Below, piece after piece: positions 9,216 to 17,079 of a DNA stretch of 64,000 nt (the first letter of the stretch is position 1; each line of letters opens with the position of its first letter). A program made the position numbers and the translations under genes. The DNA lies in contig OZ251994.1 in the NCBI GenBank assembly GCA_965246925.1, positions 3,162,001-3,226,000 on the forward strand, written 5' to 3'. A model generated the notes under the pieces. It ran no database searches, was not told where the DNA came from, and was given only the letters and a program-made list of their open reading frames with translations. The stretch is from JANPPS01 sp965246925. GTDB taxonomy: Bacteria > Pseudomonadota > Alphaproteobacteria > Acetobacterales > Acetobacteraceae.

Positions 9216-9229
9216 CCTCCTTGAGGAGG
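9216..9229 (-). promoter_or_regulatory. Hairpin that would occlude the ribosome-binding site of the VOC gene
   Basis: Read on the minus strand the bases are CCTCC-TCAA-GGAGG, a five-base-pair stem with a four-base loop. The right arm is the core of the Shine-Dalgarno of the gene starting at 9209, and the structure begins one base after the ubiG stop codon. Ribosomes finishing ubiG would melt it, so it could couple translation of the two genes. The pairing is visible; the function is inference. Confidence 0.45.
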
Positions 9230-9230
9230 T

Positions 9231-10007
9231 TTAGGCGATCCGTATGAAGGCGGACAGATAATTTACGCTGTAATCGGCGCTGGCGTGCCAGTACCGGTGG
9301 CGGAGATCGTAGGTCATGCCGGTGGTGGCTACTGGACGGAACCCGGCTGCACGGGCGTAACCGGCAAGCTCGGCCGGAGTGACGAACCGGCGCCAGTCGT
9401 GGGTGCCGACCGGTAGCAGGCGGGCGATGTATTCGGCGCCGAGCTTGGCCACAACCAATGAGCGGGCGGTCCGATTCAGCGTCGAGATGAATAGGCGGCC
9501 GCCGGGCTCTACCAACTGCGCCAACAGACGCAGGAACGCGGCCGGGTCGGTGACATGCTCGATCACCTCGAGCGCGGTGACCGCGGCAAAACGCCGCCCC
9601 TCGGCAATCAGCGCCTCGGCCGTGCCATGGCGATACGCCAACGGCAGGTTCTGCCCCTCCGCATGGGTTTGCGCGGCCCTGATGAGATCGCCCGAAGCAT
9701 CCAAGCCCAGCACGGAGTGCCCCAGCCGGGCCAGCGCTTCGCTCGCCAGCCCCGCACCACAGCCGATGTCCAGAACACTTCCCCCTCTCCCGAGAGGAGA
9801 GTGGGGTGAGGGGGACGACGGATGCCCGTCCGGCGGCGGGAAAGGCGGCGTCGGCTTCCGATCGGAACCAAGCCGGTCATGGATCCATCCCACCCGGAGC
9901 GGGTTCATCGCATGCAACGGCGCCATCGGCCCGGACGGATCCCACCATGTCGCGGCCAGCGCGTCGAAGCGTGCGATTTCGTCTGGTCTGACCGAACTCT
10001 CCACCAT
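9231..10007 (-). CDS. ubiG: Ubiquinone biosynthesis O-methyltransferase UbiG, with a repeat-derived insert
   Basis: An SAM-dependent methyltransferase of 258 residues that performs the two O-methylations of ubiquinone synthesis. Recognisable UbiG blocks are FDALAATWWDPSGPMAPLHAMNPLR near the N-terminus, the SAM motif VLDIGCGAGLASEALARLG, ALEVIEHV, and the C-terminal GMTYD with a final Tyr/Asn-rich segment. Between NPLRVGWIHDRL and the SAM motif lies an extra run of about 30 residues rich in Pro and Ser. Its second half is encoded by a palindromic repeat (9781-9812) also found between genes in this window. The reading frame is intact, so the enzyme may tolerate the insert. The VOC gene follows. 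Confidence 0.93.
   Translation of the reverse strand: MVESSVRPDEIARFDALAATWWDPSGPMAPLHAMNPLRVGWIHDRLGSDRKPTPPFPPPDGHPSSPSPHSPLGRGGSVLDIGCGAGLASEALARLGHSVLGLDASGDLIRAAQTHAEGQNLPLAYRHGTAEALIAEGRRFAAVTALEVIEHVTDPAAFLRLLAQLVEPGGRLFISTLNRTARSLVVAKLGAEYIARLLPVGTHDWRRFVTPAELAGYARAAGFRPVATTGMTYDLRHRYWHASADYSVNYLSAFIRIA
9781..9812 (-). repeat. Palindromic repeat, copy A, inside ubiG
   Basis: The plus-strand sequence has a CCCCCTCTCCC arm, a short loop, the complementary GAGAG arm and the tail GGGGTGAGGG. The same arrangement appears at 17012-17046 and 41958-41995, and inverted at 47031-47062. Here the repeat lies within a coding frame and is translated from the minus strand as a Ser/Pro/Gly-rich stretch. 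Confidence 0.8.
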
Positions 10008-10069
10008 GTTGCCCCTTATGCGCCCGGCAGTTATGTGAGACTTCTAAACGGGAGGCTCAAGACACTGCC

Positions 10070-11296
10070 ATGGCGCGGCTCGTGATGAAGTTCGGCGGCA
10101 CCTCGGTGGCCGACCTCGGCCGCATCGATGCCGCCGCCCGGCGGGTGCAGCGTGAGGTGGACGCCGGGCACGAGGTCGCAGTCGTCGTCTCCGCCATGTC
10201 GGGCGTCACCAACCAGTTGGTCGCCTGGTGCCAGGCCCTGTCGCCGCTGCATGACGCGCGCGAGTATGACTCGGTGGTTGCGACCGGGGAGCAAGTCACC
10301 TCCGGCCTGTTCGCCATCGCGTTGCAGGCGCTGGGCGTCGAAAGCCGCTCCTGGGCCGGCTGGCAAATCCCCCTCCGGACGGACGGCGCGCACGGCCGCG
10401 CCCGGATCGAGGCTGTGGAGGGCGCCCTCCTGCTGACCCGCATGGCCGCCGGGCAGGTGCCGGTGGTGGCAGGCTTCCAGGGAATCGGCCCCGATGGGCG
10501 CATCACAACCCTGGGCCGCGGCGGCTCCGATACGTCGGCCGTCGCGCTCGCGGCGGCGTTGAAGGCGGACCGGTGCGATATCTATACCGACGTCGACGGC
10601 GTCTATACCACCGATCCCCGCATCACGCCCCGCGCCCGGAAACTCGGCCGCATCAGCTACGAAGAAATGCTGGAACTCGCCTCCGTCGGCGCCAAGGTGC
10701 TGCAGACACGAAGCGTAGAGCTGGCCATGAAGGAGCGCGTGCGGGTCCAGGTCCGCAGCAGCTTCGAGGACGCAGCCGGCGACGAGCCCGGCACGCTAGT
10801 GGTGGACGAGGACGAAATCATGGAACACGCCCTGGTATCCGGCATCGCCTATTCCCGGGACGAGGCGAAGATCACGCTGCGCCGGGTGCCCGACCGCCCC
10901 GGCATGGCCGCCGCCATCTTCGGCCCGCTCAGCGCCGCCAGCGTCAACGTCGACATGATCGTGCAGAACATCTCCGCCGACGGCACCACCGACATGACCT
11001 TTACCGTCGGCCGGGCCGACCTGCCGCGTGTCCGCGCCATCCTGGACGAGCATAAGGACACGCTCGGCTCCGACATCCTGGTGGATCCGGACGTCGCGAA
11101 GATCAGCGTCGTCGGCGTCGGCATGCGCAGTCACGCCGGCGTCGCCACCATCATGTTCAGCACGCTGGCGCAGAAGGGCATCAATATCCAGGTCATATCC
11201 ACCAGCGAAATCAAAGTCAGCGTCCTGATCGGCGCCGAATATACCGAGCTTGCGGTGCGCGCGTTGCACACCGCTTACGGTCTCGATGCCGCCTGA
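10070..11296 (+). CDS. lysC: Aspartate kinase
   Basis: Aspartokinase catalyses ATP-dependent phosphorylation of aspartate, the first step towards lysine, threonine, methionine and diaminopimelate. At 408 residues it has the length of the alpha-subunit form. The kinase domain opens with the signature VMKFGGTSV and contains GRGGSDTSAVALA and the YTDVDGVYTTDPR loop. Two ACT domains follow (from about 260 and 340), where lysine/threonine feedback normally acts. An internal start for a separate beta subunit is possible but not evident. A GGAGG lies rather far upstream (10051-10055). The next gene begins inside the last codons, so translation is probably coupled. Confidence 0.96.
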   Translation: MARLVMKFGGTSVADLGRIDAAARRVQREVDAGHEVAVVVSAMSGVTNQLVAWCQALSPLHDAREYDSVVATGEQVTSGLFAIALQALGVESRSWAGWQIPLRTDGAHGRARIEAVEGALLLTRMAAGQVPVVAGFQGIGPDGRITTLGRGGSDTSAVALAAALKADRCDIYTDVDGVYTTDPRITPRARKLGRISYEEMLELASVGAKVLQTRSVELAMKERVRVQVRSSFEDAAGDEPGTLVVDEDEIMEHALVSGIAYSRDEAKITLRRVPDRPGMAAAIFGPLSAASVNVDMIVQNISADGTTDMTFTVGRADLPRVRAILDEHKDTLGSDILVDPDVAKISVVGVGMRSHAGVATIMFSTLAQKGINIQVISTSEIKVSVLIGAEYTELAVRALHTAYGLDAA

Positions 11297-12326
11297 TATT
11301 GCCCACACCGTCCTAACCACACGCGCGGCGGCGCAGTTCGCCCGGCTGGCGGAGCGCGGCACCCGCTTCCTCGGCTGCCGCACCCCCATCCTCGGTGGCG
11401 CCATGAGCTGGGTCAGCGAGCGCCACCTCGTCTCCGCCATCTCGGACGCCGGCGGCTTCGGCGTCATCGCCGCCGGCAGCATGAGCCCCGCGCAGCTCGA
11501 GGCCGAGATCGCCGCCACCCAGGCCCGCACCCGCGCCCCGTTCGGCGTCAACCTCATCACCTTCCACCCGCAACTCCCCGCGCTGATCGACGTCTGCCGC
11601 GCCGCCGGGGTCAGCCACGTCGTCCTTGCCGGCGGGGTGCCCGCGGCCGCCGCCATCCAAGCGGTCAAGGACGGTGGCGCCCGCCTCATCTGCTTCGCCA
11701 CCGCGCTCCCCATCGCCCGCCGCCTCGTCCGCCTCGGTGCCGACGCCCTGGTGATCGAGGGTTCGGAGGCCGGCGGCCATATCGGCCCCGTGTCGCTATC
11801 CGTCCTGGCGCAGGAAATCCTGCCCGAGGTGCCGGAGGTTCCCGTCTTCGTCGCCGGCGGTATCGGACGCGGCGAAGCCATCCTGGCCTACCTCGAGATG
11901 GGGGCCGCCGGCGCCCAGCTCGGCACCCGCTTCGCCGCCGCCCAGGAAAGCATCGCCCACCCCCGCTTCAAGCAGGCGTTCTTCGCCGCCCGCGCCCGCG
12001 ACGCGGTCCCCAGCACCCAGCTCGACCCGGCCTTCCCCGTCATCCCCGTCCGCGCCCTGGCCAACGACGGCACCGAACGCTTCCTCCGCCACCAAGCCGA
12101 CATGGTGGCCCAGGTAGGGCAGGGGACCCTGACCCGTGAAGCCGCGCAGCTGTCGATCGAGCATTTCTGGGCCGGCGCCCTCCGCCGCGCCGTGATCGAG
12201 GGCGACGTGGAACACGGCTCCGTCATGGCCGGCCAATCCGTCGGCATGGTCACACGCGAGCAACCCGCCGCCGAGATCATCCAGGAGCTGGTCACCCAGG
12301 CCATCGCCGCATTGGCGGCCCGGTAA
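11286..12326 (+). CDS. Nitronate monooxygenase family protein (FMN-dependent)
   Basis: A TIM-barrel flavoprotein of 346 residues in the nitronate monooxygenase/2-nitropropane dioxygenase family. Family signatures are the N-terminal LGCRTPILGGAMSWVSE, DAGGFGVIAAGSMSP, the conserved VIEGSEAGGHIG stretch that contacts FMN, and FVAGGIGRGEAILAYLEMGAAGAQLGTRF. Members oxidise alkyl nitronates, but some act as enoyl reductases, so the substrate is not fixed by sequence. ATG 11286 overlaps the lysC stop by eleven bases; the frame is open further upstream but without family homology. The stop shares one base with the ptsP start. Confidence 0.9.
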   Translation: MPPDIAHTVLTTRAAAQFARLAERGTRFLGCRTPILGGAMSWVSERHLVSAISDAGGFGVIAAGSMSPAQLEAEIAATQARTRAPFGVNLITFHPQLPALIDVCRAAGVSHVVLAGGVPAAAAIQAVKDGGARLICFATALPIARRLVRLGADALVIEGSEAGGHIGPVSLSVLAQEILPEVPEVPVFVAGGIGRGEAILAYLEMGAAGAQLGTRFAAAQESIAHPRFKQAFFAARARDAVPSTQLDPAFPVIPVRALANDGTERFLRHQADMVAQVGQGTLTREAAQLSIEHFWAGALRRAVIEGDVEHGSVMAGQSVGMVTREQPAAEIIQELVTQAIAALAAR

Positions 12327-14572
12327 TGCCCGGCAACCGCCGCCTGCTCGGCCGGCTGCGGGAAATGATGGCCGTGAGCGCCCGCGTGGGCGTGGACGGC
12401 AGCCGCGTCGCGCTTCGCGAACTGTCCGAACTCGTCGCCGGGGAGATGGTGGCCGAGGTCTGCACCATCTACGCCCTCCGCCCCGGTGACACGCTGGAGC
12501 TGGTGGCGACGCACGGCCTCAACCCCGAAGCCGTCGGCCGCACCCGGCTACGCGTCGGCGAAGGGATCGTCGGCATCGTGGCCGCCACCGGCGCCAGCCA
12601 GAACCTGGCGGACGCGCAGAACCACCCGGCCTTTGCCTACCGCCCCGAAACCGGCGAGGACCCCTATGCCTCGCTGTTGGGCGTGCCCATTCGCAGGGCT
12701 GGCCGGGTGCTGGGCGTGCTCACCGTGCAGAACCGCGCTCCCCGCACCTATGGCGATGACGAGGTCGAGGTGCTGGAGACCGTCGCCATGCTGCTCGCCG
12801 AGGTCCTGGCCGCCGCCGGCGCCTCCGACGGCGCCGAGCAGAGCCTCGGCTCCACCATGCCCCGCCAGTTTCAGGGCCAGAGCTTCGCGCCGGGTATCGC
12901 CGTCGGCCCCATCGTCGTCTTGGGCGGCAGCGCGCCGCTCCGCAAGCTCGTGGCCGATGACGCCACCAAGGAAAGCGAGCGCCTGGCCGTCGCCGCCATG
13001 CAGATGCGCCAGACCCTGGACGAGCTGATCGCCGAACGCATGCCGGACGGCCCCGCCGGCGACGACTCGCGCGAAGTGCTGGAGGCCACCAAGCTCGTCG
13101 CCGCCGAGGGCAGCTGGATGCGCCGCGTGCGCGAAGCCGTGGCCGGCGGCCTCACCGCCGAGGCCGCCGTGCACCGCGCCACCAACGAATTGCGGGAGCG
13201 GATGCGCCGGGTGGCCGACCCCTACATCCGCGAACGCCTGGCCGATATGGAGGACCTGGCCGGACGCCTGCTGGCCGCGCTCGACGGCGGCGGCGGCGTT
13301 CCGGCCGTGCCGCGCGGCGCCATCCTGTTCGCCCGCCGCCTAGGCCCGGCGCAACTATTGGAATGGCATGCCCGCGGCATCGGCGGCATCGTCATCGAAG
13401 AAGGCAGCACCGCCGGCCACGCCGCCATCCTGGCCCGCGCCCTGGGCATCCCCGCCGTGGGTGGCATCCGCGGCATCCTCGAAGCCTGCGACGCCGGCGA
13501 CACCGCCATCCTGGATGCCGATGAGAGCTTCGTCGTGCTGCGTCCCGATGCCGAGGTCCGCAGCGCCTACGCCCGCGCCCTGGCCACCCGCTCGCAGATC
13601 AGTACCGATCACGCCGCTATCGCCCGCCCGGCCTGCACGGCGGACGGCACCGCGCTCACCCTCATGCTCAACATCGGCCTGGTGCAGGAGGTGGCACAGC
13701 TCGAGACCACTGGCGCCGCGGGTATCGGCCTGTTCCGCACCGAGATTGCCATGCTCGCCCGCGGCATGGTCGTGGATTTGCAGGAACAGACTGCCCTCTA
13801 CGCCCGCGTGCTGGACGCCGCCGGCGGCCGCCCGGTGCGATTTCGTACGCTCGACCTCGGCGGGGACAAGATGCTGCGCGACGCCGCCCCTATGACCGAG
13901 GAAAACCCCGCCATGGGCTGGCGCAGCCTCCGCGTCGGCCTCGACCGCCCGGCGCTGCTCCGCCGCCAGCTTCGCGCCCTCCTGCTCGCCTCTCAGGGCC
14001 GCACCCTGTCCATCATGTTCCCCATGGTCGCCACCATGGCCGAGTTCCGCGCCGCCCGCGGCCTCCTGTTTTCCGAGGTCGCCCGCGTCCGCCCGGCGCC
14101 CGAGCGCCTCCTGGTCGGCTGCATGCTCGAAGTCCCGGCGCTACTCTGGCAGTTGCCGGCGCTGATGGCAGAGGCCGATTTTGTGTCGATCGGTTCCAAT
14201 GACCTCATGCAATTCCTGTTCGCGGCCGACCGCGGCACGCCGGGCATGGCGGCGCGCTACGACCTGCTGTCCCCCCCAGTGCTGGACCTGCTGGACCAGA
14301 TCATGGCTTCGGCTTCGGCGCGCGGGGTCGAGGTGTCAATATGTGGTGAACACGCTTCTCGCCCGATCGAGGCCATGGTCCTCGCGGCGCTGGGCCTTAC
14401 CACCCTCTCCATGCCCGGCGCGTCCCTGCTGCGCCTGAAATCCGTGCTGGCTGGCGTGGACCTGTTCCAGGTGCGCGCGGTCATCAGCGCCGCCCGGCGC
14501 ACATCGGCCAGCCTCGCCAGCATCCGGGGCCCCATCGCCTCCTGGGCCCGCGAGCACGGCCTGGACGTTTGA
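12326..14572 (+). CDS. ptsP: PtsP, enzyme I of the nitrogen phosphotransferase system
   Basis: EI-Ntr transfers phosphate from PEP to NPr, a regulatory chain rather than a sugar uptake system. The 748 residues comprise an N-terminal GAF domain (about 20-165, usually a glutamine/2-oxoglutarate sensor), the swivelling phosphohistidine domain (EEGSTAGHAAILARALGIPAVGG) and the PEP-binding barrel (GIGLFRTEIAMLA, RTLDLGGDK, IMFPMVATMAEF, DFVSIGSNDLMQFLFAADR, ICGEHASRP). The residues before the active His are A-G rather than the more usual T-S. It shares one base (TAATG) with the preceding gene. Close linkage of ptsP with lysC is common in Alphaproteobacteria. NPr and EIIA are not in the window. Confidence 0.95.
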   Translation: MPGNRRLLGRLREMMAVSARVGVDGSRVALRELSELVAGEMVAEVCTIYALRPGDTLELVATHGLNPEAVGRTRLRVGEGIVGIVAATGASQNLADAQNHPAFAYRPETGEDPYASLLGVPIRRAGRVLGVLTVQNRAPRTYGDDEVEVLETVAMLLAEVLAAAGASDGAEQSLGSTMPRQFQGQSFAPGIAVGPIVVLGGSAPLRKLVADDATKESERLAVAAMQMRQTLDELIAERMPDGPAGDDSREVLEATKLVAAEGSWMRRVREAVAGGLTAEAAVHRATNELRERMRRVADPYIRERLADMEDLAGRLLAALDGGGGVPAVPRGAILFARRLGPAQLLEWHARGIGGIVIEEGSTAGHAAILARALGIPAVGGIRGILEACDAGDTAILDADESFVVLRPDAEVRSAYARALATRSQISTDHAAIARPACTADGTALTLMLNIGLVQEVAQLETTGAAGIGLFRTEIAMLARGMVVDLQEQTALYARVLDAAGGRPVRFRTLDLGGDKMLRDAAPMTEENPAMGWRSLRVGLDRPALLRRQLRALLLASQGRTLSIMFPMVATMAEFRAARGLLFSEVARVRPAPERLLVGCMLEVPALLWQLPALMAEADFVSIGSNDLMQFLFAADRGTPGMAARYDLLSPPVLDLLDQIMASASARGVEVSICGEHASRPIEAMVLAALGLTTLSMPGASLLRLKSVLAGVDLFQVRAVISAARRTSASLASIRGPIASWAREHGLDV

Positions 14573-14646
14573 CTTTGGACATCCGTCAGAGTCTGGGCCT
14601 TATCCTCCGTTAGTCCTGAGCCAGTTGAAGGCTGGCACGCGGGGTG

Positions 14647-15816
14647 ATGCCATTTAAAATTCAACACTGGCAGTCTCAAAAGGCGCCCGTTGGCAATGCC
14701 TTCGGGCCGGAGTATGCAGGCCCGGTGTTAGACCAAGCAGAAAACAGCCAGGCGACCGTAGTGCTCCAATCTTCCTCTCCGCCCACGGCGTCACCCCCGC
14801 ACCAATCGTCGGCCGAGCTGCCGCTGGGTGCCTCGCGCGTGGGCGCCGAGCTGCGGGACCGCAGGCTCAGCCTGGGCTGGGCGCTGCCGGACGTGGCCAA
14901 TACACTGCGCATCCGGCTGCCGTATCTAGAGGCGATCGAAGACGGGCGGCTCAACGACATGCCCGGGAACGCCTACGCCGTGGGCTTCATCCGCACATAC
15001 GCCGCCGCGTTGGGCTTGGACCCCGTCGAGATCGCCCGGCGCTTCCGGGCCGAGGCGCAGGATGTGAACCGCCAGACCGAGCTTGCCTTTCCGGCGCCCG
15101 TGCCCGAACGCGGCGTACCGGCCGGGGCCGTGCTGCTGCTGGGCGCGCTTATCGCGGTCGGCACCTACGCGGCCTGGTATAAGCTGTCCGGTGACACGCG
15201 CGGCCCGGCGGAGATGATCCCCGTGGTGCCGGAGCGGCTAGCGCCTTTGGCGGAGCGTGCGGCACCCGTCAACACCTCACCGCAAATCGCGTCCATCCTG
15301 CCGCAGGCGGGTGCAGTGCCGGCGCCGGGCGCATCCCCGGCCCCGCCGTTGAGCGCCGTCGCACCTCCCATCCCAGTGCCAGTCCCAGTGCCGGTCCAGG
15401 TGCCACCGGCGACTGTGCCCACCACCGATTCCAGCCGCGTCATGCTGCACCTGAAGGCCGACTCCTATATCCAGGTGCGGGAAAAGCAGGGTAAGGTCCT
15501 GCTCAACCGCGTCATGCACGCCGGCGATACCTGGCCGATGCCCAAGGGCGCCACGGTGCAGCTGACGACCGGCAATGCTGGCGGCACCGAGCTGTTGATC
15601 GAGGGCGTCGCTACCCCCATTCCCGGTCCCAACGGCGCAATCCGGCGAGATATCCCGATCGACGTGGACGGTATCGCGCCGGGCACGGTGCTGGCGCCCG
15701 CGCCTGCACCCGCGCCCCGGCCAACCCCGCCGCGCCCGGCAGCGCCGCGCCCCGCCGCCGCAGCGCCGGCCTACGCTCCGACCAGCAATGGCGAGCCGCC
15801 GAAAATTCCGTTCTAA
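14647..15816 (+). CDS. RodZ-like membrane protein with N-terminal helix-turn-helix
   Basis: A 389-residue protein with the RodZ plan. A cytoplasmic HTH_25 domain (GAELRDRRLSLGWALPDVANTLRI..YLEAIEDGRLNDMPGNAYAVGFIRTYA, about residues 60-115) is followed by one membrane helix (about 158-178), a long Pro-rich linker and a C-terminal DUF4115 domain (SYIQVREKQGKVLLNRVMHAGDTW). The tail is again Pro/Ala-rich. RodZ links MreB to the envelope, though alphaproteobacterial homologues beside ispG may have other roles. ATG 14647 or GTG 14644 could be the start; no good Shine-Dalgarno is seen, and about 60 N-terminal residues precede the HTH. Confidence 0.82.
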   Translation: MPFKIQHWQSQKAPVGNAFGPEYAGPVLDQAENSQATVVLQSSSPPTASPPHQSSAELPLGASRVGAELRDRRLSLGWALPDVANTLRIRLPYLEAIEDGRLNDMPGNAYAVGFIRTYAAALGLDPVEIARRFRAEAQDVNRQTELAFPAPVPERGVPAGAVLLLGALIAVGTYAAWYKLSGDTRGPAEMIPVVPERLAPLAERAAPVNTSPQIASILPQAGAVPAPGASPAPPLSAVAPPIPVPVPVPVQVPPATVPTTDSSRVMLHLKADSYIQVREKQGKVLLNRVMHAGDTWPMPKGATVQLTTGNAGGTELLIEGVATPIPGPNGAIRRDIPIDVDGIAPGTVLAPAPAPAPRPTPPRPAAPRPAAAAPAYAPTSNGEPPKIPF

Positions 15817-15834
15817 CGCGGCCCCCACTCCTTA

Positions 15835-15840
15835 TATAAT
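15835..15840 (+). promoter_or_regulatory. Possible -10 element upstream of ispG
   Basis: A TATAAT hexamer stands in the otherwise GC-rich gap between the RodZ-like gene and ispG, 25 bases before the ispG start. No good -35 match lies 16-18 bases upstream, so this is only a candidate promoter. Confidence 0.3.
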
Positions 15841-15864
15841 GGCGAGCCCGCATCGGAGCCCCTC

Positions 15865-16998
15865 ATGAGCAGCTACCGCCCGTATCAGAATATCGACCGC
15901 CGCAAGTCCCGCCAGATCATGGTCGGCCACGTGCCCGTCGGCGGGGACGCGCCGGTTACGGTCCAGACCATGACCAACACCCTCACCACCGACGTGCCCG
16001 GCACCGTCGCGCAGATCCGCCGCTGCGAGGAGGCCGGCGTCGACATCGTCCGCGTCTCCTGTCCGGATCAGGAAAGCGCCCTGGCGCTGAAGGACATCGT
16101 CCGCCAGGTCTCCGTTCCCGTCGTCGCGGACATCCACTTCCACTACCGCCGCGCGATCGAGGCCGCGCAGTCCGGCGCCGCGTGCCTGCGCATCAATCCC
16201 GGCAACATCGGCAGCGCCGACCGCGTGCGTGAGGTCATCAAGGCCGCGCGCGACCATAACTGCAGCATGCGCATCGGCGTCAACGCCGGCTCGCTCGAGC
16301 GGCACCTGCTGGAAAAGTATGGTGAGCCCAACCCGGAAGCCTTGGTCGAAAGCGCGCTGGAACACGCCAAGATCCTCCAGGACAACGACTTCCACGAGTT
16401 CAAGATCAGCGTGAAGGCCTCCGACGTCTTCATGGCCGTCGCCGCCTATCAACAGCTGGCCGAGCAGTGCGACTACCCGCTGCACATCGGCATCACCGAG
16501 GCCGGCACCAAGCGCGCCGGCACGGTCAAGTCCTCCATCGGCCTCGGCAGCCTGCTCTGGGCCGGCGTCGGCGACACCCTGCGCGTTTCGCTCTCGGCCG
16601 AGCCCGAGGAGGAAGTCAGCGTCGGCTGGGACATCCTGAAATCGCTCGGCATCCGCCACCGCGGCGTCAAGATCATCTCCTGCCCGTCCTGCGCCCGCCA
16701 GGGCTTCAACGTGATCCAGACGGTGGCGACGCTCGAGGAACGCTTGGCCCACATCAAGACCCCCATCACGCTCAGCATCATCGGCTGCGTCGTGAACGGC
16801 CCCGGTGAGGCGCTCATGACCGATATCGGCGTCACCGGCGGTGGCGCCGGCAAGCACATGGTCTATCACGCCGGCCGCACCGACCACACGATCGACAGCG
16901 GCGACATGGTCGAACACATCATCCAGCAAGTCGAGCACCGCGCCGCCCAACTCGCCGCCCAACTCGCCACAGAAACCACCAAAGTCGCCGCCGAGTAG
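15865..16998 (+). CDS. ispG: 4-hydroxy-3-methylbut-2-enyl diphosphate synthase IspG (GcpE)
   Basis: An iron-sulfur enzyme of the MEP isoprenoid pathway that converts MEcPP to HMBPP. Its 377 residues match the bacterial form. The barrel begins with VGGDAPVTVQTMTNT; substrate-binding blocks such as VPVVADIHFHYRRA and CLRINPGNIG follow. The 4Fe-4S ligands are in SCPSCARQGFNV and GCVVNGPGEA near the C-terminus. The RodZ-like gene upstream is a frequent neighbour of ispG in proteobacteria, and hisS follows after an 81-base gap containing a repeat. Confidence 0.96.
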   Translation: MSSYRPYQNIDRRKSRQIMVGHVPVGGDAPVTVQTMTNTLTTDVPGTVAQIRRCEEAGVDIVRVSCPDQESALALKDIVRQVSVPVVADIHFHYRRAIEAAQSGAACLRINPGNIGSADRVREVIKAARDHNCSMRIGVNAGSLERHLLEKYGEPNPEALVESALEHAKILQDNDFHEFKISVKASDVFMAVAAYQQLAEQCDYPLHIGITEAGTKRAGTVKSSIGLGSLLWAGVGDTLRVSLSAEPEEEVSVGWDILKSLGIRHRGVKIISCPSCARQGFNVIQTVATLEERLAHIKTPITLSIIGCVVNGPGEALMTDIGVTGGGAGKHMVYHAGRTDHTIDSGDMVEHIIQQVEHRAAQLAAQLATETTKVAAE

Positions 16999-17011
16999 GG
17001 GGGACTGACAG

Positions 17012-17046
17012 CCCCCTCTCCCTCCGGGAGAGGGTTGGGGTGAGGG
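17012..17046 (+). repeat. Palindromic repeat, copy B, between ispG and hisS
   Basis: A CCCCCTCTCCC arm pairs with GGGAGAGGG across a short loop, and the tail GGGGTGAGGGAAAC matches the inverted copy D. It occupies most of the ispG-hisS gap and would form a stable RNA hairpin there, which could protect the upstream message or dampen read-through. Repeat identity is seen; the effect is inference. Confidence 0.8.
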
Positions 17047-17079
17047 AAACGACAGGCCCGATCCCTCAGCGGAGCACAC

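Noticed and set aside
15832..17079. A 415-codon minus-strand frame opposite ispG
   Set aside because: Shadow frame; it also includes translated repeat sequence.
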